Source: Dethiobacter sp. (GTDB lineage Bacteria > Bacillota > Dethiobacteria > Dethiobacterales > Dethiobacteraceae). Taken from it: DNA of 64,000 nucleotides. Below the pieces are notes generated by a model. The model had not been told where the DNA came from. It ran no database searches and worked only from the letters and a program-made list of their open reading frames with translations. The stretch covers positions 1 to 64,000 of the forward strand of contig JAGXRN010000080.1 of assembly GCA_018335875.1 (NCBI GenBank), read 5' to 3'. The translations under genes and the position numbers were made by a program. Shown here in pieces: positions 26,115 to 34,655 of this stretch (positions are counted from its first letter, which is position 1; each line of letters begins with the position of its first letter).

Positions 26115-27101
26115 CTATCCTCCGATTTCGACCATACCCCGCGGGCCGCAAGACGCTCCCAGGGCTGCGGGGCTGGTTTCGGAAAAGGCAGGTTTCAACC
26201 TGGCAGCCTCATGGTAAAGAAGCTGGATGTTCTCACCTTTTTGCAGCGCCGGCAGCAGGTCCACCTCAACGTCTGAAAAAAGGCATGGTTTTAACCTGCC
26301 ATTGCTGGTCAGGCGCAGGCGGTTGCACTGGGCACAGAAGTGCTGGCTGACAGGAGTTATAAAGCCCAGCCTGCCTGTGGCATCTTCAAAACAGAAATTA
26401 CGGGCCGGCCCGTAAAAATTATCTCCGGTAAGCCCCACAAGGGGAGCCACCGTGCTGCAGAGGGACATTATCTCTGAGCTTGGCAGGTAGTGCCGCTGCC
26501 ACGTTTCTTCCTGCCCCAACATAGGCATATACTCAATAAACCGGATATGAATATCGCGGTCCAGTGTCAAACGCGCAAAGTTAATCACTTCATGGTCGTT
26601 GACACCTTTCATTACAACCATGTTTATTTTAACAGGGAGAAGCCCCGCCACAAATGCAGCTTCTATTCCTGCCAAAGTAGCCTTAAGCCTGCCGCCGCGT
26701 GTTATCTCTCTGAAATTGCGGCCATCCAGAGAATCAAGCGAAATATTTACACGCTTCAGCCCAGCTTCAGCCAGGGGCGCTGCCAACTGAGCGAGCCGGG
26801 TCCCGTTTGTAGTTAAACTCAGGTCTTCTATACCAGGAATAGCGGCGATTTGAGCTGTCAGGCCGACAATGTCACTGCGCAGCAGGGGTTCACCGCCAGT
26901 GAGCCGCACCTTACGAATGCCGACGTCCGCGGCGCCTCTTACAGCTTGGACAATCTTGTCCCTGCTGAGAACGGTCTGTGCTTCCCGGGGCTTGCAGCTT
27001 TCCCCGGGGCGGCAGTAAAAACAGCGCAGATTGCAGCTGTCAACAACTGAAACGCGCAGGTATTCCAGCCTTCTGCCCAGCGGATCAAGAAGTGCAGCCA
27101 T
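26115..27101 (-). CDS. moaA: GTP 3',8-cyclase (molybdopterin step 1)
   Basis: The 328-residue radical-SAM enzyme converts GTP to the cyclic pyranopterin precursor together with MoaC. The start MAALLDP at 27101 follows a GGAGGAAAG site. The SAM cluster cysteines are in CNLRCFYC (Cys23, 27, 30); the second cluster uses CAQCNRLRLTSNG plus a later cysteine (KPCLF). The C-terminus ends in the conserved Gly-Gly. No moaC, moaD, moaE or moeB is in the window; they must be elsewhere if the pathway works. Confidence 0.94.
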   Translation of the reverse strand: MAALLDPLGRRLEYLRVSVVDSCNLRCFYCRPGESCKPREAQTVLSRDKIVQAVRGAADVGIRKVRLTGGEPLLRSDIVGLTAQIAAIPGIEDLSLTTNGTRLAQLAAPLAEAGLKRVNISLDSLDGRNFREITRGGRLKATLAGIEAAFVAGLLPVKINMVVMKGVNDHEVINFARLTLDRDIHIRFIEYMPMLGQEETWQRHYLPSSEIMSLCSTVAPLVGLTGDNFYGPARNFCFEDATGRLGFITPVSQHFCAQCNRLRLTSNGRLKPCLFSDVEVDLLPALQKGENIQLLYHEAARLKPAFSETSPAALGASCGPRGMVEIGG

Positions 27102-27242
27102 AATCTTTCCTCCGTATATCAGATTTACTGCCTGCAATATTTTATCTTAACCTACCTGTATCGCTCATCGCCATTTTACCATGCATACCCGGCGGAGTAA
27201 AGCAAACAATGAAGTGCAGGCACTCCAAATAAAAAATTTAAA

Positions 27243-27740
27243 TTAAGATTTAAGGAGTATTCTGCTTTCTATCAGGTCAACCATCGCCGGGTAGTCATCC
27301 AAGCCAAATACAGGCACACCCAGTTCAGGGGTGATATCACTTGCCACAGCCAACAGGCCGTCAGCTGCACTGCAGAGTGTTTTCCCGTGCACAGTTGAGC
27401 GGAAGACCTCAATCTTCGGCTTGTCATTGTGCTTATAGCCCTCGGAGAGGATAATATCAACATTATTAATTTTATCGATTACCTGGTCGAGTGTCAGTTC
27501 CAGAGGCGCCTTTTCTATCATAGCTACCTGCTTTAATGAAGAAATAACAACTGTATCGGCGCCCGCTTCAGCGTGCTTCCAGCTGTCTTTTCCCGGATGG
27601 TCAATGTTAAAGCCGTGTACATCATGTTTAATAGTTGCGACTCTGTAGCCCCGACGCTTCAACTCGGAAATGAGGCCGCAAATCAAATGTGTTTTGCCGC
27701 TGCCGGACCTGCCTACCACTGAAACAATGGGAATTATCAT
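27243..27740 (-). CDS. mobB: Molybdopterin-guanine dinucleotide biosynthesis adapter protein MobB
   Basis: The 165-residue P-loop protein has Walker A GRSGSGKTHL at residues 10-19, ATIKHDVHGF, and SEGYKHNDKPKIEVFR near the middle, all typical of MobB. It binds GTP and assists MobA in making the dinucleotide cofactor. It lies three bases after mobA and forms a unit with mobA and moeA. Confidence 0.93.
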   Translation of the reverse strand: MIIPIVSVVGRSGSGKTHLICGLISELKRRGYRVATIKHDVHGFNIDHPGKDSWKHAEAGADTVVISSLKQVAMIEKAPLELTLDQVIDKINNVDIILSEGYKHNDKPKIEVFRSTVHGKTLCSAADGLLAVASDITPELGVPVFGLDDYPAMVDLIESRILLKS

Positions 27741-27743
27741 TTC

Positions 27744-28349
27744 TTACTCCTTTGCCTCTTTAATGTTTGCATATATTTCTTGTGCCAGCAGGTAATCTTC
27801 AGGTGTGTTCAGGTTAAAGAAAGACAACAATTCGGGGTCATAGGGCTTAAGTTCTTCAGTATCGACGTGGAGGACGTGCAGATAATCAAAAAGATCGGTG
27901 ACCCTGTAGCGCCCTGTTGACAGGAATTGCTCTATCTGCTCACAGCAGCGCCTGTGGTAGACGGCGCACAGCGGCTGCAGATGCCTGCCCTGCCGGGGCA
28001 GGACAACATCATACCCTTCCCGCAGCAGGCAGAGGTAGCCGGCCAGGGCAGGAGCCAAAAAAGGCATATCTCCGGCCACCACCAGATTATATGAATGCCC
28101 TGAGGCTAAAAGTCCGCTGTATATGCCCACCAGTGAGTTCCTGACGCTGCAGGGAAACAGGTCACCTGTTGTAATCACAGGCAGGGCACGGTATGGTTCG
28201 GGGTCGTCAGTCACCACTATGCACTGCGCAAACAGGCCGGAAAGACTTTTTACCAGATGGCCGATGACAGTGGTGTCCCCCAGCGGCAGCAGCAGCTTGT
28301 TTTCCCCCATGCGCGAACTTTTTCCGCCGGCTAAGATAATGGCTGACAT
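27744..28349 (-). CDS. mobA: Molybdenum cofactor guanylyltransferase
   Basis: The 201-residue nucleotidyltransferase has LAGGKSSRMGENKLLLPLG at its start and VAGDMPFLAP in the middle, the nucleotide and metal sites of the MobA family. It attaches GMP to molybdopterin to give the guanine dinucleotide cofactor used by formate dehydrogenases. The ATG at 28349 after TTGGAGAAAA is preferred to a TTG 15 bases upstream. It stands in the moeA-mobA-mobB operon. Confidence 0.92.
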   Translation of the reverse strand: MSAIILAGGKSSRMGENKLLLPLGDTTVIGHLVKSLSGLFAQCIVVTDDPEPYRALPVITTGDLFPCSVRNSLVGIYSGLLASGHSYNLVVAGDMPFLAPALAGYLCLLREGYDVVLPRQGRHLQPLCAVYHRRCCEQIEQFLSTGRYRVTDLFDYLHVLHVDTEELKPYDPELLSFFNLNTPEDYLLAQEIYANIKEAKE

Positions 28350-28378
28350 AGCAGTTTTCTCCAATTAATCTTCCTCCA

Positions 28379-29593
28379 TTATATAAAAGGCGGCAGCAGG
28401 CGGGCAATCACTGTCTCCCCCGCTTTCAGTGAAGCTTTGGCGGGAACGCAAAGCAGCGAGTTCGCCATGCAAAGCGGGTAAAGTGAGCCGGGATATTTGG
28501 AGGCGGCTGCCGCTGTTGTCCACACATTCTGGCGTGGAAGAGTAAGGGACGGCATGAAAAGGTCAGAGGTGCTCTGGTTGTCTGTATCGTATTCGAGCAC
28601 AGCCTGCAGCATGGGAAGTTCACAGTTTTGCCTCCCCTGCAGTGAAAAGAGGGCAGAACGTACAAGCAGGTTAAATGTTACCCAGGCTCCCGTGGGCTTT
28701 CCGGTCAGGCTGAAGATGAGCTTCCCCTGCCTCTCTGCGACAAGCATAGCACCGCCCGGCTTTATATCCACGCCCCGGAGCACGATTTTTGCGCCCGCCG
28801 CCATCACTGCCTCCCCGGTCAGGTCATAATCACCAGACGAAACACCCCCGGTGGTTATTATGATGTCACACCGTGAGAGGGCATTATCGAGGGCAAAAGC
28901 AAGTCTGTCCAACTTGTCTTCTACGGTTTCCCTCACAGCAATCACTGCACCGCACCCGGCGGCCAGGGACGCTGTCATTACACTGTTGCTGTCATATATT
29001 TTCGCCTTGCCCAAGCGCTTTCCCGCTGCTGTCAGTTCTGAACCGGCGGCAAGGATGCCGGCCTGTGGTTTGCGATAAACCCGCAGGCTGGCACTGCCCA
29101 CAGCTGCAATGACTGCAAGGTGGGCGGGCGAAAGCAGTGTTCCGGAAGAGAGGACTTTAACTCCGCCCGGTATATCCGCCCCGGCGCGGGAAACATTTTC
29201 TCCTTTATTAACAGGCTCATATATAAGAACGGACTGCTCAGACTGAACAGTTTTTTCTGCAGGGATGACCGCGTCGGCATCAGCAGGCAAAGGGGCCCCT
29301 GTCATTATGCGTATACATGTGTCGGATGTTAGCGGTTGCTCAAAGCTTTCTCCTGCGCCTATGGCGCCGATTAGTTTTAAACTTACCGGGCAGTTGGGCC
29401 GGGCCTTGTGCGTATCTCCCGAGCGGCAGGCAACTCCGTCAAACAGTGACGAGTCAAATGACGGCACAGCGAAGGTACTGTTTATATTCTGCGCCAGGAC
29501 CCGTCCGTCTGCGGCACAAATATCCACATCTTCAATCTCAAGCGGCTTGGCCATGCTTAGAATTATGTCCAGCGCGTCAGTCAAAGCAATCAT
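28379..29593 (-). CDS. moeA: Molybdopterin molybdenumtransferase
   Basis: The 404-residue protein inserts molybdate (or tungstate) into adenylylated molybdopterin. Recognisable motifs are FDSSLFDGVA near the start, RIMTGAPLPADADAVIP, TTGGVSSGDYDL and SLTGKPTGAWV near the C-terminal domain. It heads the moeA-mobA-mobB transcript. Divergent from it is the broken PhnD-like gene at 29738. Confidence 0.94.
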   Translation of the reverse strand: MIALTDALDIILSMAKPLEIEDVDICAADGRVLAQNINSTFAVPSFDSSLFDGVACRSGDTHKARPNCPVSLKLIGAIGAGESFEQPLTSDTCIRIMTGAPLPADADAVIPAEKTVQSEQSVLIYEPVNKGENVSRAGADIPGGVKVLSSGTLLSPAHLAVIAAVGSASLRVYRKPQAGILAAGSELTAAGKRLGKAKIYDSNSVMTASLAAGCGAVIAVRETVEDKLDRLAFALDNALSRCDIIITTGGVSSGDYDLTGEAVMAAGAKIVLRGVDIKPGGAMLVAERQGKLIFSLTGKPTGAWVTFNLLVRSALFSLQGRQNCELPMLQAVLEYDTDNQSTSDLFMPSLTLPRQNVWTTAAAASKYPGSLYPLCMANSLLCVPAKASLKAGETVIARLLPPFI

Positions 29594-29654
29594 CTTCTGC
29601 CTCCGCCTTAAAAGTTAATAACAGCAACCCGCAGTAGGCCTCGTTAGTCTTATG

Positions 29655-29683
29655 TTGCCCGGATAATTCAGGGATGATATAAT
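29655..29683 (+). promoter_or_regulatory. Sigma-A-like promoter of the PhnD-like pseudogene
   Basis: TTGCCC, a 17-base spacer and TATAAT lie 55 bases upstream of the ATG at 29738, which is preceded by AGGAGGG. Signals for expression are thus intact although the gene behind them is not. Confidence 0.55.
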
Positions 29684-29737
29684 AAAACCGCAACCTTGAC
29701 TGAGGCAGCTAAGACTATCCATGCCTAGGAGGGTTAA

Positions 29738-30258
29738 ATGTTAAAAAAATTAATACTTATACTGTTTGTGTCCATATCACTTGTCACCCATTCCGGCTGC
29801 CTGGGAAGGCAGAATCTCCCCTATATTTCTCTGGTAGATACAACAGATCCAGCCATAAAAGAGCCCGCCGGCGAGCAGGATGTGCTCCGGATGGCTATCG
29901 CCGGCTTTGCTTCCGCCCGGGAGACTACTCTATTTCATGAATGCGCGGCAAATCGTTTGCTTTTACAGACCCAACTTCGACACTGGGGACACTTTACCCT
30001 CTTTATCTGCTCAAAGCAACAGGAGAAACAGCAGACTCTTTTTTCAAAAGCCATACTTTTACCTTCAGCAGCGATAACTCAATCCAGTCAGTAGCTGATA
30101 ATCTGGTGGACGGTGCGGCAGTAAACAGCCTCGTCTATGATAACATGTTTGCCCGTATGCCCAATCTGTTTAAGGACATGAGGTTTAAACGCTTTATTCC
30201 TCAGCTGCAAACCGCCTACGAAGATATCAGGGCTATGTCGGAAGCCCTGCTCAGGTAG
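29738..30258 (+). pseudogene. Broken PhnD-like phosphonate/phosphate-type binding protein
   Basis: The first ~66 codons read as a lipoprotein (lipobox SGC at Cys21) with VLRMAIAGFASARET, the usual first strand of PhnD-like receptors. From about 29939 the homology continues in another frame with GKSFAFTDPTSTLGTLYPLYLL and DNLVDGAAVNSLVYDNM, the second half of the family. Roughly 100 codons between are missing and the frame is shifted. The ribosome site and promoter remain. It precedes a truncated sensor gene, so the pair may have been a ligand-sensing unit. Confidence 0.75.
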
Positions 30259-30261
30259 CTG

Positions 30262-31146
30262 ATGGCCGTTTCAGACCGTTTAATGTGCAGGCTGGGGCCA
30301 AGGCTCTCCAATATAATCGGTATCAGGGCTAAAATCAGCGGCATAGCCATTTTACTGGTGCTGCTGCTGGGCAGTTGGATTGCCTGGCGGTCCGATTCCA
30401 CCACAACGGGAATACTTAAACAGCAGTTGGAAATGCGCGGCGTATCCATTGCCAGGGATGTAGCCGCACGGAGTGTTGACCCTGCCCTTACCAATAATAT
30501 CTTTGAACTGTTTCGCCTTGTCCAGGATACTTTGGAGAATAATACAGACGTTGCCTACCTCTTTATACAGGACAATGCGGGAAATATAATGGTTCACTCC
30601 TTTTTAGGGCACGGAGTATCCACCGGATTGCGTGATTTCAACCATGTATCCGGTGGGGAGCGCTACCGGCTGGCCCCTTTCCGCTCCGAACTGGGAGTGG
30701 TTTATGATATCGCGGTGCCGATTTTTGAAGGCCGTGCGGGTACGGTGAGGCTGGGCATGCAAGAGTCGGGCATGCTCGCCGCAGCACGCCAGATGATGCT
30801 GTCCATGTATATTTCTCTGGCCGTCGCTTTTATTATCAGCATTGTAGCTGCATATATGATGGCCAACTTGCTTGTTGTCCCGCTTCACCAGTTGATAGCG
30901 GGTACGCGTGCTGTTGCCGAGAGCGACTTCAGCGTCCGTGTCAGAAGATGGACAAAAGACGAGGTGGGCCAGCTTACAGATGCCTTCAACCTAATGGCCG
31001 AGAAGCTTGGCGCCTACAGAGAAGAAAATCTGGCAGCCACCGCGGTGCAAATGCACGAAATATCAGTGTCAAAGTCACTTACAGGGATAATTTGCTTACT
31101 GCCGTTATCAGTGACGCAAACAAAAAATAAAGGGACTGGCAAATGA
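30262..31146 (+). pseudogene. Membrane sensor with HAMP domain, output domain missing
   Basis: The 294-residue frame has an N-terminal transmembrane helix (about 26-44), an extracytoplasmic sensor region (PAS/dCache-like, TDVAYLFIQDNAGNIM), a second helix (about 179-203) and a HAMP segment (VPLHQLIAGTRAVAESDFSVRV). After AEKLGAYREEN the sequence turns into unrelated residues and stops; no kinase, GGDEF or HD-GYP module follows. It starts three bases after the PhnD-like pseudogene. A truncated two-component sensor is the best reading. Confidence 0.7.
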
Positions 31147-31160
31147 ACAAGCCCTTTATT
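31126..31160 (-). terminator. Terminator of tatA (bidirectional hairpin)
   Basis: AATAAAGGG and CCCTTTATT form a nine-pair stem with a 17-base loop. On the minus strand TTTT follows, 14 bases after the tatA stop. The hairpin overlaps the end of the broken sensor frame on the plus strand. Confidence 0.7.
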
Positions 31161-31174
31161 GTTTATGAAATATA

Positions 31175-31393
31175 TTACGCCTCTTTTGTCTCAGCTGCGT
31201 CCAATTTTTCCGGACCCTTTTCTTCTATATCTTCGATATTAATACTTTCCTTGAATTCATTTGTGGCCTGCTTAAATTCCCTGAGGCCCTTGCCAAGTGA
31301 GCGTCCGATTTCAGGCAGCTTCTTTGGCCCAAACACAAGCAGTACCAAGGCAAAAATCAGGACAAGTTCCTGAGTGCCTAATCTTCCAAACAT
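31175..31393 (-). CDS. tatA: Twin-arginine translocase subunit TatA (copy 1)
   Basis: The 72-residue protein has the TatA/E layout: a short N-terminus (FGRLGTQEL), one hydrophobic helix, the hinge [20 protein letters not shown] and a charged tail. TatA forms the pore for folded Tat substrates. No tatC is nearby. The fdhA remnant 800 bases upstream still shows a Tat-type signal, its likely former cargo. RBS GGGAGG precedes the start. Confidence 0.92.
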   Translation of the reverse strand: MFGRLGTQELVLIFALVLLVFGPKKLPEIGRSLGKGLREFKQATNEFKESINIEDIEEKGPEKLDAAETKEA

Positions 31394-31630
31394 TTATCCT
31401 CACCTCCCTCTTATAAAATTTAATCCTTATACGGCTGCTTTTTTATGCATCCGTTTTTTTGGTACAAAAATTCACTAACTCTATTTATTATAACATAAAA
31501 GTACGAGCCTTTCACGCTACTAATAACAATTCTAAGGATAAAAATAAAGATTAGAACAAGTGACAAAGAAGAAATGGCAACCGCATGGCTGCCTCAGCAT
31601 AGGAGATTTTTTTGAGGAGACAAGAATATG

Positions 31631-32155
31631 TCAGATTGACTCAGTGTCCTTTTTATTGCTCCAGAGAATAAATCCCATGGCAAATACAACTACGACGCGC
31701 AGCGGGCGAAACAGCGCGTTCCAGACATATGCTGAAACAGGGACTCTTGGCCTGGCCGGCAGGCCATATGATTCCGGGGAATCTTCAAGACCGTAGATTA
31801 CTCCCATTCCGTCCAACTCGCTAACACCGTATACCCTGGCATTGATTTTACCATGGCCGATGAGTTCGGCCACCCTCTTATGCGCCCCGGACACCATGTC
31901 GCCGCAGGCGGTGGTACCGTCGTCTTTCAGCAGGCCGAAACTGTTATAAAGGGCGGTGCGTCCCTTGGTAGTATCATAGCCGTTAATCTCCATGGCCACC
32001 AGATCCGCACTGGGGTCATCACTGTAATCCCAGTTCATCTTGTTGATAGGGTCAGGGAACTTGCCGCCGGCCTTATACTCTTCGCGCAACGCCTTGAAGA
32101 GCTTATCTGCGATCCAGAGGTCGGACCTGCATTCTCCAGGGGGTTCCTGAGCTTT
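31631..32155 (-). pseudogene. Fused internal remnants of formate dehydrogenase fdhA (middle) and fdhB (C-terminus)
   Basis: From about 32155 the frame reads WQNKAQEPPGECRSDLW and DLVAMEINGYDTTKG, then LLKDDGTTACG. These are parts of the C-terminal half of FdnG-type formate dehydrogenase. It then passes without a break into AHKRVAELIGHGKINARVYG and YGLPARPRVPVSAYVW with a final membrane helix, the end of the FdnH-type iron-sulfur subunit. Two large deletions are implied: one before WQNKAQ, relative to the upstream fdhA segment, and one between fdhA and fdhB. No working protein is expected. Confidence 0.75.
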
Positions 32156-32818
32156 ATTCTGCCATAAAGACATCACTGTTCTTGTAATCAATCCAGTGGT
32201 TGGTCATAACCCCCCTGCCAAACGTGGCGCCGAGACCGGCGACCGTGGAGGAGTGTCAGAGGCGTGCACAGTGGTCTAAATCGATAATACCGATGGAGCG
32301 GGCCAGCTTTTGAAAGAGGTAGTTCTCCTCGTTGGTGCAAAAAGCGCTGCCCAGCCAGCTGATGCCCGGAGTACGGTTTACTGTGACACCACCGGAGGTG
32401 GCTACAAAAGTTGCATCGCGTGTTTTTTTGATCCTCTTTGCTATTTCCGAAAGCATCCAGCCCCAATCTTTCTCTTCCCATTTATTGCTGCCGGGCGCAC
32501 GGTAAAGGGGCTTTGTCAGCCGGTTGGGGTTGGGTACCGGTTTCCCCTTGGTGTCATAGACATATGATATGTTGTAGTGAGAGCTGCCTTTACTGCACAG
32601 GGCGCCTTCGTTAATCGGATTATCCGGGTCACCCTCTGTATTTGTAACTACACCGTTTTGTACATGGCAGATAATACCGCACCCAACACCACAGAAAGTG
32701 CAGATGGTGGAAACTTCTTTGGCGTATTGGACGCGTACGTTTTCGGCCGCTTCGGCCTGCTGCGGCATGCCGGCACCGGCTAAGGCTGAGGCGGCGGCCG
32801 CCTCCTTGTAATTTTCAA
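32154..32818 (-). pseudogene. fdhA: 5' remnant of selenocysteine formate dehydrogenase alpha subunit
   Basis: A TTG at 32818 opens LKITRR, the start of a Tat signal, but a small deletion shifts the frame before AAASALAGAG. The mature part has the [4Fe-4S] ligands CTFCGVGCG...CSKG and VNRTPGISWLGSAF. An in-frame TGA at 32256-32258 stands exactly where FdnG-type enzymes have selenocysteine (ARL-U-HSSTVAGLGATFGRG). Reading through it continues to NSDVFMAE and then a true stop at 32154-32156, where a deletion has removed the domain that should follow. The enzyme would have oxidised formate or reduced CO2 outside the membrane. Confidence 0.82.
32218..32258 (-). promoter_or_regulatory. Bacterial SECIS element with UGA selenocysteine codon
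   Basis: Directly after the TGA at 32256-32258 the RNA can fold into an apical stem CGCCG/CGGCG whose loop region contains GGTCT at 32233-32237. GGTCT begins 18 bases after the TGA, the same spacing as in E. coli fdhF. This is the hairpin that SelB recognises. It marks the TGA as a former selenocysteine codon rather than a random stop. Confidence 0.78.
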
Positions 32819-32827
32819 AAGAATGGC

Positions 32828-33262
32828 TTAATGAGTTTCTTTTTTGCTGCCTATTAACTTGTATCCCTCCTTATGCGCCAAATAATCGAGATAGAAAGTA
32901 GCCACATTTTCAAGTTCAGGTATTATCTCCCTCCCCAGCTCCCGCAGCACTGTTGTTTTCAGGTAATATTTGCATCTTTTGCAGACATAAACTCTGCGGT
33001 ATTGCTGACTGGGAAGATAGAAAAAACCCAGTGTATTCTGGTCTTTGTTTCCGCAGTCCGGGCACACCAGGCGGTAGAATTCCCACCTTGTATGGCAAAG
33101 CCCGCACTCAAGCAGCCGGGCGCCGTTTCCCTTGCTTAACATGGCCAGTATTGGTTTCTGTCCGCAAACAGGGCACTTTCCTCCTGACCAGAGCCTGAAA
33201 TCATGCTTCTTTGCCGCTTGGCGGGCAAAACGCTCCCAGAGAACCGTAAGGAAATACACCAA
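32828..33262 (-). pseudogene. fdhE: FdhE formate dehydrogenase accessory protein, C-terminal half only
   Basis: The 144-residue frame has four CxxC pairs (CPVCGQKP, CGLCHTRWEF, CPDCGNKD, CKRCKYYL) and LRELGREIIPELENVATFYLD, the rubredoxin-like C-terminal part of FdhE. The usual N-terminal ~140-160 residues are absent; the frame opens with TTG just after a terminator T-run. FdhE is a Tat-dependent maturation factor for periplasmic formate dehydrogenases. With its substrate also broken, this is best read as a remnant. Confidence 0.72.
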
Positions 33263-33274
33263 AAAAAAAGAAAA

Positions 33275-33304
33275 AACCCTTACGGGTTTATGTCAGGGTT
33301 TCCC
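33275..33304 (-). terminator. Terminator between LuxR remnant and fdhE remnant
   Basis: AAACCCT and AGGGTTT form a seven-pair stem with a 14-base loop, followed on the minus strand by TTTTTTCTTTTTTTTT. It lies about ten bases after the stop of the LuxR-type remnant, its natural owner, and blocks transcription into the fdhE fragment. The plus strand also has a T-rich tail. Confidence 0.72.
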
Positions 33305-33313
33305 CTTTTTATT

Positions 33314-33433
33314 TTAGTTTTTCAAACATATATTGTGATTTTGCGCATATTGCACAAGGTCACGTCGGTGAAAAATATTAAGTTTTTCCTTTATTCTGGC
33401 CTTATGGCTCTCTACAGTTATTAAACTGAACAA
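33314..33433 (-). pseudogene. C-terminal remnant of a LuxR-type response regulator
   Basis: A short minus-strand frame reads ITVESHKARIKEKLNIFHRR and then DLVQYAQNHNICLKN before TAA. This is the recognition helix and last helix of LuxR/NarL-type DNA-binding domains (consensus TVE(S/T)HRARI--KL---SRA-LV-YA). An in-frame stop lies just upstream and no receiver domain is present. It sits between the intact tatA at 33527 and the fdhE remnant. It may have paired with the broken sensor at 30262; that is a guess. Confidence 0.65.
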
Positions 33434-33526
33434 TTAATTTTAATAAAGTGTGTGCAGGAGAAAAGACTCGCTGCTTGAATAACTAATGTATAAGAATTAA
33501 TTCACAAAACCGGAGGGGGAAAACCA

Positions 33527-33703
33527 ATGTTCTTTGGCCGATTTGGACTGCTTGAAGTAGTTCTCATCTTATTTGTGCTCATCGTTATATTTGGCCCAAA
33601 ACGCCTGGGGAAAGTAGGGCGTGATATTGTCCAGGGCTTTACTTCCATGCAAGATGCAAAAAATGATAATGATGGAGACGGCAGTATCGGCGGAAAGAAG
33701 TAA
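33527..33703 (+). CDS. tatA: Twin-arginine translocase subunit TatA (copy 2)
   Basis: A 58-residue protein starting MFFGRFGLLEVV, with one hydrophobic helix, the hinge FGPKRLGKVGRDIVQGF and a short acidic tail (DNDGDGSIGGKK). CGGAGGGGG precedes the ATG by ten bases. It is shorter than copy 1 at 31175 and on the opposite strand; the two bracket the broken formate dehydrogenase genes. Minimal TatA proteins of this size are common in Firmicutes. Confidence 0.85.
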   Translation: MFFGRFGLLEVVLILFVLIVIFGPKRLGKVGRDIVQGFTSMQDAKNDNDGDGSIGGKK

Positions 33704-33790
33704 GGACTTTCTGACAGCAGGCAGTAACCGCAGGAAAAAACAAGTTAAGGATAAGGAGCTATCACTTGTCCTGCCCGGTTTTTAATTATG

Positions 33791-34627
33791 CTAAAGATTT
33801 TTCCCGGGAAAAAGAAGGATTGGGCGGGTGCATCTGCGTACCACATTCTCCGCTGTACTCCCAAGCAGTAATTCTTTAATACTTCCGGCGCCGCGGGTGG
33901 CTATCATCACTGATGTGACAGCCTCTTCCCGTGCAGTCTTGATGATATGCTCAGAGGGGATGCCAACACGGATACATATTGAACTTTTAACTCCTGCATC
34001 CTCCAGGTTCTGCCGCATGGCGTTAAGGCGATCGCCTGCCTCGGCTCTGCGCACTTCCAGCAAATCTTCTGTATGGCCGCTGTCTACAACATGTATCAAG
34101 ATAGCTTCTGCTATTTTCGGAGCAAGCCTGTCTTTGACAAGTGAAAAAACGCGCATGGAAGCCTCTGAAAAATCAGTTGGCAGGAGGACTCGCTCAAATT
34201 TACGGCTGCAGACAGGCATCCACTTTCCTCGTGCATTTTTAAACTTTTCGATTAAGACCGGCTTTTTTGAGGTTCTAATCAAGTCACGTACAGTATTGCC
34301 AAGAAAAACTTCACGGATACGGTTCTCACCTTTGGCCCCCACAAGCACCAGGTCAACCTGTTCTTTTACCGCAACGCTGTTGATTTCCTGCGGCGCCTGC
34401 CCTACCTGTACAACAATCTTTGCTGTAAAGCCCTGCGACTCCACTTCAAGTTTTCTCTCTTCCAGACGAACTCGTGCCTGATCCACAAAACGGGCAGGAG
34501 GCGTCAGGGGCACGGCATGCATAAGCACAATCTCTTTAGTACCAAGACTTGAGAACTCACCCAGGCAATCCCACAGCTGTTCCGCGCACGCTGAAAAATC
34601 AGTTGCTACCATCACCTTTTCAAACAT
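33791..34627 (-). CDS. Tandem universal stress protein (UspA family)
   Basis: The 278-residue protein holds two Usp domains (about 1-135 and 145-278). Both keep the ATP-binding pattern G-x2-G-x9-G-(S/T): VGAKGENRIREVFLGNT in the first and ATRGAGSIKELLLGST in the second, so both may bind ATP. RBS GGAGG precedes the ATG. The cellular role is unknown; such tandem proteins respond to starvation or stress in many bacteria. It lies between tatA and hpt. Confidence 0.9.
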   Translation of the reverse strand: MFEKVMVATDFSACAEQLWDCLGEFSSLGTKEIVLMHAVPLTPPARFVDQARVRLEERKLEVESQGFTAKIVVQVGQAPQEINSVAVKEQVDLVLVGAKGENRIREVFLGNTVRDLIRTSKKPVLIEKFKNARGKWMPVCSRKFERVLLPTDFSEASMRVFSLVKDRLAPKIAEAILIHVVDSGHTEDLLEVRRAEAGDRLNAMRQNLEDAGVKSSICIRVGIPSEHIIKTAREEAVTSVMIATRGAGSIKELLLGSTAENVVRRCTRPILLFPGKNL

Positions 34628-34655
34628 GCTCCAACCTCCATTTTTTATGTTTATA

